From DASPLX01 sp035627375 (GTDB taxonomy: Bacteria; Pseudomonadota; Gammaproteobacteria; Burkholderiales; Burkholderiaceae_D), in the NCBI GenBank assembly GCA_035627375.1, contig DASPLX010000061.1, forward strand, positions 59,239-123,238: 64,000 nt of DNA. The letters run 5' to 3'. A program made the translations under genes and the position numbers. Every line of letters starts with the position of its first letter. Position 1 is the stretch's first letter. The notes below the pieces were generated by a model that searched no databases, was not told the origin of the DNA, and saw nothing but the letters and a program-made list of their open reading frames with translations. Positions 52,530 through 61,583 of this stretch are shown here, piece by piece.

Positions 52530-53795
52530 ATGCAGAGTTATATCGTCGGCGGCGCCGTCCGCGATCGTTTGCTCGGCTTGCCGGTGCAAGACCGCGACCA
52601 TGTCGTCGTCGGCGCCACGCCGGAGCGGCTGATCGCCCTCGGCTATCTGCCGGTCGGCAAGGATTTCCCGGTGTTCCTGCATCCGCAAACCAAAGAGGAG
52701 TACGCGCTCGCGCGGACCGAGCGCAAGACGGCGCCCGGCTACAAGGGGTTCGTGTTCCATACGTCGCCCGACGTCACGCTCGAAGACGACCTCGTCCGGC
52801 GCGACCTCACCATCAATGCGATGGCGCAAACCGAGGACGGCAAGATCGTCGATCCGTTCGGCGGGCAGCGCGATCTGGCGGCACGGATATTCCGTCATGT
52901 GTCGGCGGCGTTCGCCGAGGATCCGGTCCGCATTCTTCGCGTGGCGCGCTTTGCGGCTCGCTTCGCCGATTTCACGGTCGCTCCCGAGACGAATGCCTTG
53001 ATGCGCGACATGGTCGCGGCGGGCGAGGTCGACGCGCTGGTGCCGGAGCGGGTCTGGCAAGAATTGGCGCGCGGCTTGATGGAGGCGAAGCCGTCGCGCA
53101 TGTTCGAGGTATTGCGCGATTGCGGCGCCCTGGCGCGCATCCTTCCGGAACTCGATGCATTGTGGGGCGTGCCGCAGCCGGAAAAGCATCATCCCGAAGT
53201 CGATACCGGCGTGCACGTGATGATGGTGATCGACTATGCCGCCGCGCAAGGCTATAGCCTGGAAGTCCGTTTCGCGGCGCTCACGCACGACCTTGGCAAG
53301 GGCTCGACGCCGCCGGCGGCATGGCCCAGCCACCACGGACATGAAGCCCGCGGCGTCGAACTGTTGGACGAAGTCTGCAAACGCTTGAAGATTCCGAACG
53401 ATTGCCGCGATCTTGCGGTCATGACGGCGCGCGACCACGGAAACGTCGGGCGGGCGCTGGAGTTGCGGCCGACCACCATCGTCGCGCTGCTCGAGCGCTG
53501 CGATGCGTTCCGCAAGCCCCAACGTTTCATCGATCTGCTGCGGGCCGCCGAATGCGATCGCCGCGGCCGCACCGGTTTCGCCGACTGTCCGTTTCCGCAG
53601 GCGGCGCATCTCGCAGCCGCGCTGCGTGCAGCGCAAGCCGTCGATGCCGGCCGGATCGCCGCCGAAACCGCGCGCCGGCATCCGGGGCAACCGCAGCGGA
53701 TCGCCGACGCCATTCGAGCGGCACGCATCGCCGCCGTCGGCGAGGCAGTCGCGCACGGGGAAAAAGAGAGCGACAATAAGTCAAGGGGGGATTGA
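52530..53795 (+). CDS. cca: tRNA nucleotidyltransferase (CCA-adding enzyme)
   Basis: A 421-residue cytoplasmic enzyme adding CCA to tRNA 3' ends. The nucleotidyltransferase site has YIVGGAVRDRLLG and the metal-binding acidic pair QDRDHVV near residue 22, then RRDLTINAMA. An HD domain (about 225-345) shows HVMMVIDYAA and LTHDLGKG, which can give phosphatase activity. It starts one base after the GST stop. The C-terminus is Arg/Ala-rich. Confidence 0.94.
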   Translation: MQSYIVGGAVRDRLLGLPVQDRDHVVVGATPERLIALGYLPVGKDFPVFLHPQTKEEYALARTERKTAPGYKGFVFHTSPDVTLEDDLVRRDLTINAMAQTEDGKIVDPFGGQRDLAARIFRHVSAAFAEDPVRILRVARFAARFADFTVAPETNALMRDMVAAGEVDALVPERVWQELARGLMEAKPSRMFEVLRDCGALARILPELDALWGVPQPEKHHPEVDTGVHVMMVIDYAAAQGYSLEVRFAALTHDLGKGSTPPAAWPSHHGHEARGVELLDEVCKRLKIPNDCRDLAVMTARDHGNVGRALELRPTTIVALLERCDAFRKPQRFIDLLRAAECDRRGRTGFADCPFPQAAHLAAALRAAQAVDAGRIAAETARRHPGQPQRIADAIRAARIAAVGEAVAHGEKESDNKSRGD

Positions 53796-53956
53796 AAATC
53801 GTGCAACTATTGGTCGTGCATTCCAGCAACGTTTCATGGAAAACTGGGGCTGGCATGGTCGATTTGCGTTAGTATTTCCCTTTGGTAAGAAAAAAGTGCG
53901 CATTCGCTGTCGCGCCAATAAGCAGAACGAATTTAACAACCGAGAGAGGCGTGCAC

Positions 53957-55816
53957 ATGGGCCTGAAAATGTCGCTCGTGCATAGGACCGTGGAAGAGGG
54001 GCGTTCCGATGCAACGTCGGACCCGGCGGTCGATATTGCCGATTTGCTGGTCGCTTATCTCGAGCAGATCGGCATCGAATACGTTTTCGGCGTCCCGGGC
54101 GGCGCCATCGAACCCCTCTATAACGCCTTGGCGCGCAGCGCGCGCCGCGGCGGCATCCGCCACATTCTCGCGCGTCACGAGGCTGGCGCGGCCTTCATGG
54201 CCGACGGCTATGCGCGCGAGACCGGCAAGATCGGCGTCTGTTGCGCGACTTCCGGTCCCGGCGCCACCAACCTCATCACCGGCGTGGCCTGCGCCTACGA
54301 TAACGGGATTCCAATGCTCGTCATCACCGGCCAGCCGGCGTTGCCGGCCTTCGGCAAGCATCCCTTGCAGGAGTCGGCATGCACCGGCGTCAACGTGCTC
54401 GGCATGTTCCGCCACTGCACGCGCTACAACTCGCTGATCTCGCATCCGAAGCAGCTCGAACCGAAGCTGATCTCGGCCTTGCAGCGCGCCACGCGCGCGC
54501 CGCGCGGTCCGGTGCATCTGACCGTGCCGGTCGACGTGTTCCGCAGTCCGAGCATGCATCCGGAGCCGGCCTACGACTTGCGCAACCTGCTCGCGCCCTC
54601 TTCGCTGGTCGACGACGACGCGCTCGAAACGCTGCGCCAAATGCTCGCGCAGGCGAACAATGTCGTGCTGCTGATCGGCGGCTGGTGCGGCGAGGCGATC
54701 TCCACCATCCTGCAATTCGCCACTTTGCGCGGCGCGCCTTTCGTCACGACGCCGGACGGCAAGGGGCTCGTCAATCCGCACCATCCGCTGTTCCGCGGCG
54801 TGTTCGGCTTTGGCGGCCATGCCTCGGCCGACACCGTGCTGCGCGACGAGTCGGTCGACCTGATCCTTGCCATCGGCGCTTCCATGGGCGAGTGGAACAG
54901 CGGCGGCTGGAGCGAGAGCGTCTTGAACGAGCGCCTGGTCCATATCGACGAATCGGAGGAGCACCTGGCGCGCACGCCGATGGCGCGCCTGCACATCCGC
55001 GGCCGCATTCTCTCCATCTTCAACCGCCTGGTGGGCGACATGCACGATTCGCGGCAAAGCAATGCCTTCGACTATGAACGCTGGCGCAGCGCACGCGGCG
55101 GGGAGGAAGACGGCGACCGGATCGAAGCCATGCTGTCGGCGCCCGACAAGGCCACGAGCGACGCCGTGCCCATCACGCCGCAGCGCCTGATGCGCGAACT
55201 GAGCGCGATGTTCCCGGCCGGCACGCGCTTCCTGGCCGATACCGGCAACAGCGTGTCGTGGTCCACGCATTATTTGCATCCGAAGGACCGCCGCTTTTCC
55301 GAGCGCCGCTTGGGCGGCGGCCATCGCAAGCGCGGACCGGGCCGCCGCAGGAGCGACGGCGGCTGGCTGCGCGTGACGATGAATTTCGCGCCGATGGGTT
55401 GGGCCATCGGCGGCGCGATCGGCACCGCCGCCGCCAATCCCGACGTGCCGGTGGTCTGCATCACCGGCGACGGCAGCCTGCTGATGAACGGCCAGGAGAT
55501 CTCGGTCGCGGTCGCGGAACGGCAGACCGTGATCTTCGTGGTCTTGAACGATCGCGCGCTCGGCATGGTCAAGCACGGCCAGCGCCTGGCCGGGGCGGAG
55601 CAGATCGGCTGCGACCTGCCGCCCACCGATTTCGCCGCCCTGGCTCGCGCATTGGGGGCCGATGGCTATACAATCCGAGCACCCGAGGATCTGGCCAAGC
55701 TCGACATGGACGCGATCTGCGCCCGCAAGGGGCCGACGCTGCTCGACGTGCTGGTCGATCCGGAAGAGGTGCCGCCGATGAATGTGCGGATGAGGGTGTT
55801 GGCGAATGCTCTATAA
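53957..55816 (+). CDS. ThDP-dependent acetolactate-synthase-like enzyme with basic insertion
   Basis: A 619-residue thiamin-diphosphate enzyme with the three ALS-type domains: PYR with catalytic Glu75 in RHEAGAAFM, a central domain, and PP with the ThDP/Mg motif GDGS at 504-507 ending LND near 532. The key residues for decarboxylation/condensation of a 2-oxo acid are therefore intact. A segment at about 442-470 is unlike standard ALS: it is Arg/Gly-rich (RRFSERRLGGG, then RGPGRRRS). The N-terminal 25 residues are also extra. GAGAGGC precedes the ATG. The SDR gene starts 9 bases later. No small regulatory subunit (IlvH) is adjacent, so a biosynthetic rather than branched-chain role is inferred. 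Confidence 0.82.
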   Translation: MGLKMSLVHRTVEEGRSDATSDPAVDIADLLVAYLEQIGIEYVFGVPGGAIEPLYNALARSARRGGIRHILARHEAGAAFMADGYARETGKIGVCCATSGPGATNLITGVACAYDNGIPMLVITGQPALPAFGKHPLQESACTGVNVLGMFRHCTRYNSLISHPKQLEPKLISALQRATRAPRGPVHLTVPVDVFRSPSMHPEPAYDLRNLLAPSSLVDDDALETLRQMLAQANNVVLLIGGWCGEAISTILQFATLRGAPFVTTPDGKGLVNPHHPLFRGVFGFGGHASADTVLRDESVDLILAIGASMGEWNSGGWSESVLNERLVHIDESEEHLARTPMARLHIRGRILSIFNRLVGDMHDSRQSNAFDYERWRSARGGEEDGDRIEAMLSAPDKATSDAVPITPQRLMRELSAMFPAGTRFLADTGNSVSWSTHYLHPKDRRFSERRLGGGHRKRGPGRRRSDGGWLRVTMNFAPMGWAIGGAIGTAAANPDVPVVCITGDGSLLMNGQEISVAVAERQTVIFVVLNDRALGMVKHGQRLAGAEQIGCDLPPTDFAALARALGADGYTIRAPEDLAKLDMDAICARKGPTLLDVLVDPEEVPPMNVRMRVLANAL

Positions 55817-55825
55817 GGACGAACG

Positions 55826-56575
55826 ATGGAAAGACTCAAAGGCAAGACCGCGCTGATTACCGGAGGATCGAGCGGCATCGGATTGGCGACCGCGAAATTG
55901 TTTCGGGACGAGGGCGCGCGCGTCGTTGTCACCGGCAGGGATCCCGAGCGCCTCGCGCAGGCGACCCGCGAACTCGGCGAAGGCGTCCTGGCCATCCGCA
56001 GCGAAGCCAACAAGCTGGACGATATCGCGTCCGTGATGGACGAGGTCAAAGCGCGGTTGGGCCGCCTGGACGTGCTGATCGTGAATGCCGGCATCGCGAA
56101 GGCGGCGCCGATCGACGCCATCTCGGAAGAGCAATTCGATGCCATCATGGAGACGAACTTCAAAGGAGCGTTCTTCACGATCCAAAAGGCGCTGCCGCTG
56201 TTCGGCGATTCCGGATCCATCGTCGTCACGACCTCCATCGCAAATCGTCTGGGTTCGCCGAATTTCAGCGTGTACGGCGCAAGCAAGGCCGCGCTGCGTT
56301 CGCTAGTAAAGTCGCTGGGCCTGGAACTCATCGGACGCGGCATTCGCGTCAACGGAGTCAGCCCGGGTCCGATCGAAACCCCGATCTACGACAACTTCGG
56401 CCTGCCGCAGGATATCGTTCCGGCGATCAAGAGCGATATCGCGCAAAAATCTCCCTCCAAGCGTTTCGGCACGCCGGACGAGATCGCCAAGGCAATTCTG
56501 TTTCTCGCATCCGACGATTCGGCATACATGGTCGGCGAGGAAGTCGTCATCGATGGCGGCATGAGCCTCTTGTAG
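55826..56575 (+). CDS. Short-chain dehydrogenase/reductase
   Basis: A 249-residue classical SDR. Cofactor motif TGGSSGIG at residues 12-19, structural NAG in IVNAGIAKA, catalytic Ser in VTTSIAN and YxxxK in YGASKAALR near residues 152-156. The Arg at VVVTGRDPE favours NADP(H). A ribosome site (AAGGACG) precedes the start. It lies 9 bases after the ThDP enzyme and 22 bases before the first citrate-synthase-like gene, so it likely reduces an intermediate made by that enzyme; this step is inferred only. Confidence 0.9.
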   Translation: MERLKGKTALITGGSSGIGLATAKLFRDEGARVVVTGRDPERLAQATRELGEGVLAIRSEANKLDDIASVMDEVKARLGRLDVLIVNAGIAKAAPIDAISEEQFDAIMETNFKGAFFTIQKALPLFGDSGSIVVTTSIANRLGSPNFSVYGASKAALRSLVKSLGLELIGRGIRVNGVSPGPIETPIYDNFGLPQDIVPAIKSDIAQKSPSKRFGTPDEIAKAILFLASDDSAYMVGEEVVIDGGMSLL

Positions 56576-56597
56576 GCGCAACGGCATAGGGGCAGAC

Positions 56598-57404
56598 ATG
56601 AGCAGCGATCCGAATCCGAATGCGATCCGCAGCAGCATTTGGCTCGAAGTCTCCGAGCCGGACAATCCATTCGCGGCCAAGGCGGCATATTGCGGCGGAT
56701 ACGACGTTTATGGCGAGATGCTCGGCGATGCCCGCTGGGTGGAAATGCTTTATCTGCTATTTCGCGGCGAAGCGCCGGACGCTTCTCAAGCGAATTTGCT
56801 GGAAGCCCTCGCGGTGGCGCTGGCCAATCCGGGCCCCCGCGACCCGTCGGTGCACGCCGCCATGTGCGGCGGCGTTTGCGGATCGACCGCCGCCTCCAGC
56901 CTGATGGCGGCGCTCGCGGTAGGCGCTGGCGGCTTGTCCGGCGGACGGGAAGTCTTTTTTGCGATGCGGGGATGGGCGCAATGCGGCACTGCTCTCGATT
57001 CCTGGCGAACGTGGTTCGATGGCCCCCATGTCCTTGCAGGCGACGTGTGGCCGGAGCCGGAGCATCCGCCTGGCTTCGATCCGTATGGCGTCACCACGTC
57101 GACTCCCGTCAAGCAGACGCTTGCCTGCCTGGCTCGGTTGAGCCCGGGGCCTCGCCTTCCATGGTTGCAGGCCAACCTGGCGGCGCTCGAATCGATGACG
57201 GAACGCCCGCTTGCCCTTTCCGGCGTGGCTGCGGCCGCGTTCTCCGATCTGGAATTCGCGCCGGAGCAGGGCGAGATGCTGCATTTGCTGTTGCGTTTGC
57301 CGGGTGCTGCGGCGCATGCGCTGGAACAAAAGCCGCTCGGATACAAGAAATTTCCTTTTGGTACGGTGGAACTGGAGCCCGGATCAAGTAAGGAGGAGGC
57401 ATGA
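56598..57404 (+). CDS. Citrate-synthase-fold protein 1, degenerate active site
   Basis: A 268-residue protein of the citrate synthase / citryl-CoA lyase superfamily. The N-terminal landmark GYDVYGEMLGDARWVEMLYLL and the C-terminal helices (GEMLHLLLRLPGAAAHALEQ) fit. The first catalytic His is replaced: the aligned loop reads GGLSGGRE with Ser114. A His may remain in EHPPGFDPYG (H156). The Asp is not seen; the aligned region is RPLALSG. Active citrate synthases are about 370-430 residues; this is short. It overlaps the second paralogue by four bases, with AAGGAGGAGG before that start. It is probably not a normal citrate synthase; a lyase, a CoA-binding subunit or a heterodimer partner is possible. 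Confidence 0.72.
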   Translation: MSSDPNPNAIRSSIWLEVSEPDNPFAAKAAYCGGYDVYGEMLGDARWVEMLYLLFRGEAPDASQANLLEALAVALANPGPRDPSVHAAMCGGVCGSTAASSLMAALAVGAGGLSGGREVFFAMRGWAQCGTALDSWRTWFDGPHVLAGDVWPEPEHPPGFDPYGVTTSTPVKQTLACLARLSPGPRLPWLQANLAALESMTERPLALSGVAAAAFSDLEFAPEQGEMLHLLLRLPGAAAHALEQKPLGYKKFPFGTVELEPGSSKEEA

Positions 57405-58252
57405 CTGCGCACACGAAAGGGCCCGACCTCCTGCGGCACCATGCCGGTACATTGAAAAGCAGCATGGGCACGTTTTACGCAGGAAGCCACGTCATATTCC
57501 GGGGAGCTGACCTGCACGCCGACCTGAAAGACATGGATTGGGTCGAACTATATGTTTTCGGTATCACGGGCCGCCGCTTTTCCCCGCAGCAGCTGCGCGT
57601 CATGCATTCGATCTGGACATATACGAGCTATCCGGATGTGCGGTTGTGGAACAATCGCGTGACGGCGTTGGCTGCCAGCGCGCGCAGCACCGGCAACCTG
57701 GGAACGGCGGCGGCGCTTGCCGTATCCGAAGCCTCCATCTATGGGCGCGGCATCGACATGCGCGCTATCACCTTCCTGCTTGAAACGCGCGCGAAAGTCG
57801 AGGCGAATGGGGGCGCGGGGAACGGCGATCGGGCGGTTATCGAGGATTGCATCCGCAGCGAATTGAAGCAGAGGCGCAGCATCGCCGGCTTCGGAAGACC
57901 GATTCTCGACAAGGACGAGCGCAATCCCCACATGCTGGCGCTGCTGCGGACATTCGGGCTGGATCAGGGGCCGCACCTTCGACTTGCGTTCGCCATCGAA
58001 GAGGAGCTGGCAGTCGGCGGATGGCGCATGAAAATGAACTATGCCGGGTTAGCCGCAGCCATCGCCGCCGATTTCGGGTTATCGCCGCGTGAATACTACC
58101 TGTTTCTCTTTCCGGCTTTCCTCGCGGGAATGCAACCCTGCTTCGTCGAAGCGGCGGATCGGCCGGAAGGGACGCTGTACGCCGCAGCCTGCGCCGACAT
58201 TCTGTACGATGGCCATCCGCCGCGCGCATGGGCGACGCGGCATGGCGGATAG
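57401..58252 (+). CDS. Citrate-synthase-fold protein 2, degenerate active site
   Basis: A 283-residue relative of its neighbour. The citrate-synthase helices are visible (DMDWVELYVFGITGRRFSPQ; SAIYG-type loop as SEASIYGRGI). Its three catalytic positions also differ: Tyr114 for the first His, Arg166 in GFGRPILDKDE where family members have GFGHPVY, and Asn213 in KMNYAG for the Asp. The C-terminus (EGTLYAAACADILYDG) follows the family. Strong ribosome site AAGGAGGAGG with ATGA overlap means both proteins are made together, so a heterodimer is likely. The alignment is by eye; the superfamily call is moderate. Confidence 0.65.
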   Translation: MTAHTKGPDLLRHHAGTLKSSMGTFYAGSHVIFRGADLHADLKDMDWVELYVFGITGRRFSPQQLRVMHSIWTYTSYPDVRLWNNRVTALAASARSTGNLGTAAALAVSEASIYGRGIDMRAITFLLETRAKVEANGGAGNGDRAVIEDCIRSELKQRRSIAGFGRPILDKDERNPHMLALLRTFGLDQGPHLRLAFAIEEELAVGGWRMKMNYAGLAAAIAADFGLSPREYYLFLFPAFLAGMQPCFVEAADRPEGTLYAAACADILYDGHPPRAWATRHGG

Positions 58253-58330
58253 GAGGTTGCTGTTGCGATCTTGAATGATGTAGGGTCCTGAAAATCGGGC
58301 TGCGAACAATCAAAAAAGGGGAGACCGGTG

Positions 58331-60439
58331 ATGCGAGCGTTGCGATATCCAGTGCTGGGGGCGTTCTGTACTTTGATGTGGGCCGGCGGCGCCGCGGCGC
58401 AGACATCCGACGAGGATGAACTGGCTTTGGCGTACGGCGACAAATCGTCGGTCAGCATTGCGACCGGCAGCCAGCAAGCGATCGTTCGCGCCCCGGCGGT
58501 CGCATCCGTCATCACGGCTCAGGATATCGATGCCATGGGCGCGACGGATCTCGACCAGGTGCTGGAAAGCGTTCCCGGCCTCCACGTTTCCTATTCGAAT
58601 CAAGCCTTCAATCCGCTATACGGCTTTCGCGGCATTGTCACCGGCTATAACGCTCAGGTGCTGATGCTGGTGAACGGCATTCCGATCACCAACGTCTTTA
58701 CCGGAAATCGGAGCCAGATCTGGGGCGGCATGCCGCTGGAGAATGTCGCGCGTATCGAAGTCATTCGCGGCCCCGGATCGGCACTGTATGGCGCCGATGC
58801 TTTTTCCGGCGTGATCAACGTCATTACGAAGAATGCAAGGGACATCAACGGCACCGAGTACGGCATGCGCGCCGGCAGTTTCAAGACCCGCGACGGATGG
58901 GTGCAGTATGGCGGCACCCTGGGTGCGGTGGATGCGGCCTTCTATCTTCGTGCCGGCCACACCGACGGGCAGAGAGGAGTGATCGACAAGGATTTCCAAT
59001 CCCTGCTCGATTCGTTGTTCGGGACGCGTGCTTCGCTCGCGCCCGGGCGGGTCAACGCGGTGAGAAATGCACTGGACGCTCGTGCCGATCTTTCTTACGA
59101 CAACTGGCGTTTTCGGGCCGGCTACCAAAAAAGGGAAGTCGGGATCGGCGCCGGTCTTGCGGAGAGCCTTGATCCCACCAGTCGCGCCCCGGTTTCACGT
59201 CTGTATCTCGATCTCACCTATCGCAACACCAACTGGGCGCCGAATTGGGACATCGCTGGCGTCATCGGTTACTTCGACGTCAAGGAACGCCCGGGCGATC
59301 CGCCGTACATGCTGTTTCCGGCCGGGGCGTTCGGAGGCGCTTTTCCCAATGGCGCCATCGGCAATCCCGGACACTCGGAGCGCCATTCCCATGGCAATCT
59401 CTCCGCTTTTTATACCGGTTTTACCAATCATCGGATGCGAATCGGCATCGGGTTCCGGGTAGAGGATCTGTACGAAACCAAGGAGTCGAAGAATTTCAAT
59501 TTCGTGTCCATCCCAGGCGTAGGACCGGTCTTCATGCCGCTGCCAAGCGTGGTGGATGCAAGCAATGATCCTGCCCTTGTTTTCATGCGTCCGCACAAAC
59601 GCCACCTTGGCTATGTATACGCGCAAGACGAATGGAATATCGCAAAGGACTGGGCGCTCACGGCCGGCATCCGGCATGACCGCTATTCCGATTTCGGCGG
59701 CACCACCAATCCACGTCTCGCCTTGGTATGGGACGCCGCCTATAACGTCGTCATCAAGGCAATGCACGGGCGAGCATTCCGGGCGCCGAACTTCACCGAG
59801 CTCTACAGCATCAACAATCCGGTCACGATCGGAAACGCGAATCTGAGGCCCGAGACGATTACCACCGACGAATTGGCCCTCTCATGGCAACCTTCGCAAA
59901 ATCTGCAGACCAATCTGAGTTTCTTCAAGTACCGGATGGAGGACATCATCCGCTTTACGCCTAACGCCGATCCGACAACCGGGCAGACGGCGCAGAATGT
60001 CGGTACGCAGACCGGGCGCGGCCTCGAACTGGAGGTCAATTGGGATCCGACACGCAGTCTGCGCTTGACCGGCAATTTCTCGTTGCAGCATTCGACCGAC
60101 GGCGCGACCGGCAAGGATGCCGGCCTTGCCCCGCAGCGCCGGCTATTCGCCCGTGCCGACTGGCGTTTCGCGCCGTTGTGGCAGTTCGGCTCCACGCTCA
60201 ATCATGTGGCCGACCGCAAGCGGGAACCGAATGACACGCGGCCTCAAATAGCGGATTACTCAACGGTCGACCTGACACTAAAACGCGAGAAGTTTGCCGG
60301 AAATTGGGAATTTCGGGCAACGGTGTTGAACCTGTTCAATCGCGATGCGAGGGAACCGACGTTTGCGCCGGGCAATATTCCCAACGACTTGCCGTTGCCG
60401 CGACGTTCGTTCTATCTGGAATTCCAGCATAAGCTTTAG
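58331..60439 (+). CDS. TonB-dependent outer-membrane receptor
   Basis: A 702-residue receptor. Signal peptide at about 1-24, a possible TonB-box region just after it (DELALAYGDK), plug domain (about 45-165) with DLDQVLESVPGLHV, VLMLVNGIPIT and RIEVIRGPGSALYGADAFSGVINVIT, and a beta-barrel to the C-terminus. The plug resembles siderophore and vitamin B12 receptors. AAGGGGAG precedes the ATG. It is the fifth gene of the run, 78 bases after the second citrate-synthase-like gene. No Fur box was seen. Substrate unknown; co-location suggests a ligand made by the preceding genes, which is inference. Confidence 0.88.
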   Translation: MRALRYPVLGAFCTLMWAGGAAAQTSDEDELALAYGDKSSVSIATGSQQAIVRAPAVASVITAQDIDAMGATDLDQVLESVPGLHVSYSNQAFNPLYGFRGIVTGYNAQVLMLVNGIPITNVFTGNRSQIWGGMPLENVARIEVIRGPGSALYGADAFSGVINVITKNARDINGTEYGMRAGSFKTRDGWVQYGGTLGAVDAAFYLRAGHTDGQRGVIDKDFQSLLDSLFGTRASLAPGRVNAVRNALDARADLSYDNWRFRAGYQKREVGIGAGLAESLDPTSRAPVSRLYLDLTYRNTNWAPNWDIAGVIGYFDVKERPGDPPYMLFPAGAFGGAFPNGAIGNPGHSERHSHGNLSAFYTGFTNHRMRIGIGFRVEDLYETKESKNFNFVSIPGVGPVFMPLPSVVDASNDPALVFMRPHKRHLGYVYAQDEWNIAKDWALTAGIRHDRYSDFGGTTNPRLALVWDAAYNVVIKAMHGRAFRAPNFTELYSINNPVTIGNANLRPETITTDELALSWQPSQNLQTNLSFFKYRMEDIIRFTPNADPTTGQTAQNVGTQTGRGLELEVNWDPTRSLRLTGNFSLQHSTDGATGKDAGLAPQRRLFARADWRFAPLWQFGSTLNHVADRKREPNDTRPQIADYSTVDLTLKREKFAGNWEFRATVLNLFNRDAREPTFAPGNIPNDLPLPRRSFYLEFQHKL

Positions 60440-60478
60440 TCTTATCCCGTTGCTCCCTCGGAGCAGCATTCCCGCCGC

Positions 60479-60518
60479 ACAAAGCGTTTCCTGGATTTGA
60501 CAGGAAACGCTTTGTTTC
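60479..60518 (+). terminator. Rho-independent terminator after the TonB receptor gene
   Basis: A perfect 15-bp inverted repeat, ACAAAGCGTTTCCTG at 60479-60493 and its complement at 60501-60515, loop GATTTGA, with TTTGTTTCG around the 3' side. It ends the 53.9-60.4 kb transcript and separates it from the SGNH gene. Confidence 0.75.
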
Positions 60519-60595
60519 GTCGGCCGCCCGGTCTTTTCCCTTCCTTTGTACGATGATCTTCGGATCCACGATGTGTTAAATATTGTCAAATACAT

Positions 60596-60613
60596 AGTTT
60601 CCGCATGGAAACT
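60596..60613. promoter_or_regulatory. Palindromic operator-like site upstream of the SGNH gene
   Basis: AGTTTCC-GCAT-GGAAACT is a perfect 7-bp inverted repeat 87 bases before the SGNH start; the block GTTTCCG occurs again about 35 bases downstream, and CCAAGCTTGG lies at 60652-60661. No good -10/-35 pair was found. It may be a regulator site; a short hairpin is the alternative. Confidence 0.35.
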
Positions 60614-60699
60614 GGATATCATGCCCTTGCTGTTTCCGTAGTGCAATCAAGCCAAGCTTGGAAAAACAAATCTTTTGATTGAATTGCAAAGGAGCATTC

Positions 60700-61527
60700 A
60701 TGCGTCTAAACAAATGGGGGGCTGTAGCGGCAAGTCTGTTGTGTTTCCAAACCGCGCTCGCCGCGGACAAGGCATCGCAATTGCCGCTGCTGGTGATTGG
60801 CGCATCCTATTCCGAAGGCAAGACGCCGTTCAACAACGGCGTCGCGCCGCTCGGCGGCATCGCCGTCGGCTTCGGGCGCTATCTGAGCCTGGGCGAGGCG
60901 CTGGCCCGCAATGATGAGTTGCCGGGATTCGTCATCAATGAAGGTCAGGCCGGAGCCGGCACGTTCGCCCGGCCCTACTGCGCTCCGGGTGCGGCGAGTT
61001 GCGGCCCGGCCGCCTGGGACAGTTATCAGACGCAATTCCAGAAAGCCTTGTCCCGCGTGGCGCTGCCGCCGAGCTTCGCTCAATACAATGCGAAGTACGT
61101 CGTCGTCACGATCGCCAACGATTGCTTGCATGCCGACGCTTTCGGCATTCCACAGTCGCAATCCCAACCTTGCACCTACGCACAGATGAACGCCACCGTC
61201 GATCGCCTGGTCGCCCTCGGCAATTCGGCATTGGCAAAAGGGATCACGCCGATCTTCGACGTCTACCCGCGCTATGAAAGCCTCGACTTGCCGCTGTTCC
61301 GCTCGCTGTTCGGATTGCAATGGGTGATCGGCGCGCAAGACTACAATACCTTGCGCAACCTGGCGCAAAGCCGGCTCAAGTCCGAGCTGCCGGGGGCGCT
61401 GGTGCTGGACATCTGGAAAGACTTCACCCACATCGGCGACGGCATCCATCCCGACTACAATACGGCGCGCAATGCGGCGCGCATCATCGCCAGAAAACTG
61501 AAAGAGCTCGATTCCGGAACGCGCTGA
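60700..61527 (+). CDS. Secreted SGNH/GDSL-like hydrolase
   Basis: A 275-residue exported protein. Signal peptide at about 1-22 (cutting at ALAAD). SGNH blocks: GASYS at about residue 34-38 carries the Ser nucleophile (usually GDS), IANDCLHAD supplies an Asn-type oxyanion residue near 149, and DGIHPDYN near 248 gives the catalytic Asp-x2-His. This suggests an esterase/lipase. The usual Gly/Asn blocks are only partly clear. AAGGAGC precedes the ATG. It is flanked by terminators on both sides, so it is a single-gene unit. A candidate T2SS cargo by export signal alone. Confidence 0.75.
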   Translation: MRLNKWGAVAASLLCFQTALAADKASQLPLLVIGASYSEGKTPFNNGVAPLGGIAVGFGRYLSLGEALARNDELPGFVINEGQAGAGTFARPYCAPGAASCGPAAWDSYQTQFQKALSRVALPPSFAQYNAKYVVVTIANDCLHADAFGIPQSQSQPCTYAQMNATVDRLVALGNSALAKGITPIFDVYPRYESLDLPLFRSLFGLQWVIGAQDYNTLRNLAQSRLKSELPGALVLDIWKDFTHIGDGIHPDYNTARNAARIIARKLKELDSGTR

Positions 61528-61554
61528 CGCAGCCCGCGATTCCAGCCGGTAGAG

Positions 61555-61583
61555 AAAGCCGCCACTCTCGTGGCGGCTTTTTT
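61555..61583 (+). terminator. Rho-independent terminator after the SGNH gene
   Basis: AAAGCCGCCAC (61555-61565) pairs perfectly with GTGGCGGCTTT (61570-61580), loop TCTC, followed by a run of T. It lies 27 bases past the SGNH stop and is the clearest terminator in the window. Confidence 0.9.

Noticed and set aside
53838..53880. Sigma-54 promoter before the ThDP enzyme gene
   Set aside because: TGGCAT and TTTGCG look similar, but the GG to GC spacing is 12 bases, not 10.
58253..58330. Fur box before the TonB receptor
   Set aside because: No GATAATGATAATCATTATC-like sequence is visible in the 78-base gap or in the leader before 53957, so iron control was not claimed.
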